Shown piece by piece: positions 31,139 to 32,649 of a stretch of 32,649 bases of DNA (within the stretch, counting starts at the first letter, position 1; each line of letters opens with the position of its first letter). The notes under the pieces are model-generated. The model was not told the DNA's origin and ran no database searches. It saw nothing but the letters and a program-made list of their open reading frames with translations. The translations under genes and the position numbers were made by a program. The stretch comes from Gammaproteobacteria bacterium RIFOXYD12_FULL_61_37 (GTDB taxonomy: Bacteria > Pseudomonadota > Gammaproteobacteria > Chromatiales > Chromatiaceae), in contig MGZB01000030.1 in assembly GCA_001801995.1 (NCBI GenBank), positions 1-32,649 of the forward strand. The letters are read 5' to 3'.

Positions 31139-31567
31139 TCAATTTACTCCAAGTAAACCAAAGAAGTATTCTTTGCAAAAATCGGTTCCATTTCCTGTCT
31201 TCGGTCTACTATGGGCAATCCATTTTGGACTATCGAAGCGATCCGATATGTCTACAAGCATTACAGCGCCACCCTTAAGCAAAATATCAACCCTGCCGTT
31301 AGCCCCAATGATCCACAAGCCTATTGGCTTAATAGTAGCCACAATGATTCCTTCATGATAAATGTCTAGACTAGACAAAACTCGCTCAGGAACATCATTT
31401 TTTTGCATAAGCTCCTCATACATTCTTACGTCATTTCGCTCCCTAATTTCATACGAAGGGATTGGCGCAAGCCATTCCTTTATTAAAGAATAAAGTTTGG
31501 TAATGCGTTCAGCCCAATCATCTACTCTTCGTTCTATATGCTCTTTGGTTATGACGGCCTCTATCAT
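31139..31567 (-). CDS. Partner gene of the HEPN-like cassette, function unknown
   Basis: 142 residues from the ATG with a GAGAGAAG ribosome site; an upstream ATG at 31618 lies close to the attC site and is less likely. The N-terminal half is helical (HIERRVDDWAERITKLYSLI, then KEWLAPIP). The C-terminal half is beta-rich with IIVATIKPIGLWIIGANGRV and DILLKGGAVMLVDISD, and ends FCKEYFFGLLGV. No motif identifies a reaction. It is AT-rich like its partner, with one base separating the two genes. The pairing and shared cassette suggest a two-component unit such as a toxin-antitoxin pair, with this protein the probable antitoxin or cofactor. Confidence 0.65.
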   Translation of the reverse strand: MIEAVITKEHIERRVDDWAERITKLYSLIKEWLAPIPSYEIRERNDVRMYEELMQKNDVPERVLSSLDIYHEGIIVATIKPIGLWIIGANGRVDILLKGGAVMLVDISDRFDSPKWIAHSRPKTGNGTDFCKEYFFGLLGVN

Positions 31568-31620
31568 TTGCTTCTCTCGTGTTAGTGCCCAAGAATGATT
31601 ATGCTCTACGGCTAACATGA

Positions 31621-31681
31621 AGCTAACCGGACGCCAAAATGCGCAGCATTTTGGTGGTCCGGGTTGAGCGTAATGTTAGAG
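31621..31681 (-). other. Integron attC recombination site 2
   Basis: On the minus strand it runs CTCTAACATTACGC to GTCCGGTTAGCT. The arms CCGGACCACCAAAATGC and GCATTTTGGCGTCCGG form the stem. The inner end GTTAGCT departs slightly from GTTRRRY, but the cut triplet GTT is present. 61 bp long. It follows the stop of the secreted-protein gene by one base, and the partner/HEPN cassette begins directly after it. Confidence 0.75.
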
Positions 31682-31682
31682 T

Positions 31683-32117
31683 TCATTTGGAAAACAGCTT
31701 CTTGTAAGTAGAAAAATAAACCATCGGATAGCCATCGCCAGAGCCCGTTAATAGCCACTGACCGGAATGTTTGATAACCGTGTAATTGGCAATCAAATGA
31801 CCGCCATTAGGGTTGGATACCACTTGCGCTTTGGGCACATTTCTAGTCGGGCTTAAGCTGAAATGAACACTGGCTTTACAGCTGGTTTTCTTGCACGTAA
31901 GGGATACAACTTTATAGTTATCTACAAGGTCAATCATATCCCAACCGGGTTCATCGTAATTTTTGTCTACAGCAAGATATTTGTTAAAAGGCCAACTCTG
32001 GCATCTGCCGCAATTTAGTTCAAATTTCAGAAATTCATTCAAAGCTTCTTGTGGAGTACTCCAAGAATATGCTGCGTTCGAATACGCTAGAAAGATAATG
32101 ATGGTGAGTAGTTTCAT
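31683..32117 (-). CDS. Secreted cysteine-containing protein, function unknown (cassette gene)
   Basis: 144 residues from MKLLTIIIFL; an ATG five codons earlier lies in the attC core. A Sec signal peptide (MKLLTIIIFLAYSNAAYS) precedes a mature domain of about 125 residues with two close cysteine pairs, ELNCGRCQSW and SLTCKKTSCKASVHF, which could form disulfides in the periplasm. The rest is mixed beta (VIKHSGQWLLTGSGDGYPMV). The end resembles small NTF2- or lipocalin-like periplasmic domains, but I cannot assign a family. It starts about 5 bases after the GTTAGAG core of attC site 3, as expected for a cassette gene, and is AT-rich. Confidence 0.7.
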   Translation of the reverse strand: MKLLTIIIFLAYSNAAYSWSTPQEALNEFLKFELNCGRCQSWPFNKYLAVDKNYDEPGWDMIDLVDNYKVVSLTCKKTSCKASVHFSLSPTRNVPKAQVVSNPNGGHLIANYTVIKHSGQWLLTGSGDGYPMVYFSTYKKLFSK

Positions 32118-32119
32118 GA

Positions 32120-32241
32120 CTCTAACGTTCAAATTGAGGGGCTGGCCGCCACAGAACGTGAACAGAGCCCCGAAAGTTCAAAAAACCGCAGGCCGTGAAA
32201 GAACGCTTATCGGCCAGTCCCGCTCGAATGTAGGGTTAGGG
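32120..32241 (-). other. Integron attC recombination site 3 (long form)
   Basis: On the minus strand it runs CCCTAACCCTACATTCGAGC to CAATTTGAACGTTAGAG. The arms GGGACTGGCCG and CGGCCAGCCCC pair, with about 65 bases between them, giving 122 bp, within the known 55-141 bp range of attC sites. It would belong to a further cassette on its right whose gene is not in the window or has been lost. Confidence 0.65.
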
Positions 32242-32411
32242 TGGAAACGGGCACACTGGTGAAACCGCGACCCAAACTCAGCGTCACCTTATCCAGCGAA
32301 ACGTGAAACCGCCACGGACAAAAAAGCCCGCCGAAGCCACCCCGTTTAGGGTTCACCACTCGGCACTAGCAAAGAGGCACTGGTGTAGCCAAGGTCGAAT
32401 TTCATTAGATT
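32242..32411. other. Non-coding stretch between attC 3 and palindromic element C
   Basis: No credible gene. On the minus strand a GGCTTCGGCGGGC followed by TTTTTTG could be a weak terminator. A 19-codon frame begins MKFDLGYTSAS but stops early. It may be what remains of the next cassette. Confidence 0.3.
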
Positions 32412-32649
32412 ACGGTGACAGTTTACTAAATCCACTCTATATGCCACACCCCTTCTCGAAGTGGATCAGATCGGCCGTCTGATCCCACGTGAAATGCTTG
32501 ATGCTCCGGACGAAGGCGTGGGACATCGGCGCCATCAGGATGGTCGAGTTCGTAGGATGCGGTGAGGCACGAACCGCATCAATCGCGGCACCCGGTGCGG
32601 TTCGTACCTCACCGCACCCTCTCATAGCCTTTACAAATTAATACTATTT
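32412..32649. repeat. Palindromic element C, left end (runs off the window)
   Basis: It begins with ACGGTGACAGTTTACTAAAT, the same terminus as elements A and B. With three more bases (ATT) it matches 29859-29881 as an inverted repeat at 22 of 23 positions. The window ends in AATTAATACTATTT, the AT-rich type of sequence that precedes the closing arm in elements A and B, so the other end probably lies just outside. A 32-residue frame at 32437-32535 (minus strand), starting MAPMSHAFVRSIKHFTWDQT, may be a gene tail, but I do not recognise it. Confidence 0.55.
32553..32620. repeat. Palindromic TAGGATGCGGTGAGGCACGA-type repeat, copy 2
   Basis: The left arm starts TAGGATGCGGTGAGGCACGA and ends CCGCATC; the right arm begins GGTGCGGTTCGT and ends ACCTCACCGCACCCT. 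It is the same family as 25629-25703, nested inside element C. Confidence 0.7.

Noticed and set aside
32437-32625. 62-codon minus-strand frame near the right edge
   Set aside because: Its first half is the palindromic repeat read through; only the last 32 residues look protein-like and I cannot identify them.
1-32649. tRNA, rRNA, replication origin, phage attachment site
   Set aside because: None seen on either strand; toxin modules and repeats are explained without a prophage or plasmid backbone.

Overview
This GC-rich window looks chromosomal and gammaproteobacterial, probably from a sulfur-metabolising group such as the Chromatiales. The support is a DsrC/TusE-family protein with both redox cysteines, a ferredoxin-linked pyruvate-type oxidoreductase behind an FNR-like box, Kup, and several toxin-antitoxin and repeat elements. 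The taxonomic guess is inference; there is no rRNA or tRNA to confirm it.

Layout. 1-1100: debris, namely a frameshifted ribbon-helix-helix antitoxin remnant and the last third of a TRAP transporter permease. 1173-4317: a DUF3050 protein, a small periplasmic protein, gnd (minus strand) and a DsrC-family gene. 4507-11774 (minus strand): a compact type I restriction-modification operon, hsdR-fic-hsdS-zeta-like toxin-small partner-hsdM, in which two toxin-like modules sit inside the R-M genes. 11968-16572 (plus strand): kup, a Ycf46-like AAA ATPase and a divergent EgtB-type non-heme iron protein. 16563-18293 (minus strand): a fatty acyl-CoA synthetase.

18309-22455 (minus strand): a pyruvate:ferredoxin oxidoreductase-type operon (fused gamma-delta, alpha, beta), preceded by a 56-residue cysteine-bearing small protein with an FNR-like box. 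Both spacers in this operon hold the same kind of inverted repeat built from CGCAAAG units, and a DUF559 gene with GC-hairpin flanks is joined to the end of the beta gene. 22537-25578 (minus strand): a membrane-anchored AraC regulator, then an SDR-DUF2269-DUF4166 operon whose promoter region carries two 22-bp palindromes.

25579-32649: an accessory region. It holds a deleted Phd/PIN toxin-antitoxin scar, a DUF2235 hydrolase, hipBA, and a short integron-type gene-cassette array on the minus strand with three recognisable attC sites. The cassettes carry a secreted protein, a two-gene unit whose second gene has a HEPN RNase motif, and a GNAT acetyltransferase. The array ends in what looks like the 5' part of a group II intron. 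A family of palindromic elements sharing a terminal repeat of about 20 bp lies between these accessory modules. The two-gene HEPN cassette and the toxin-loaded R-M operon are the best candidates for under-described systems.
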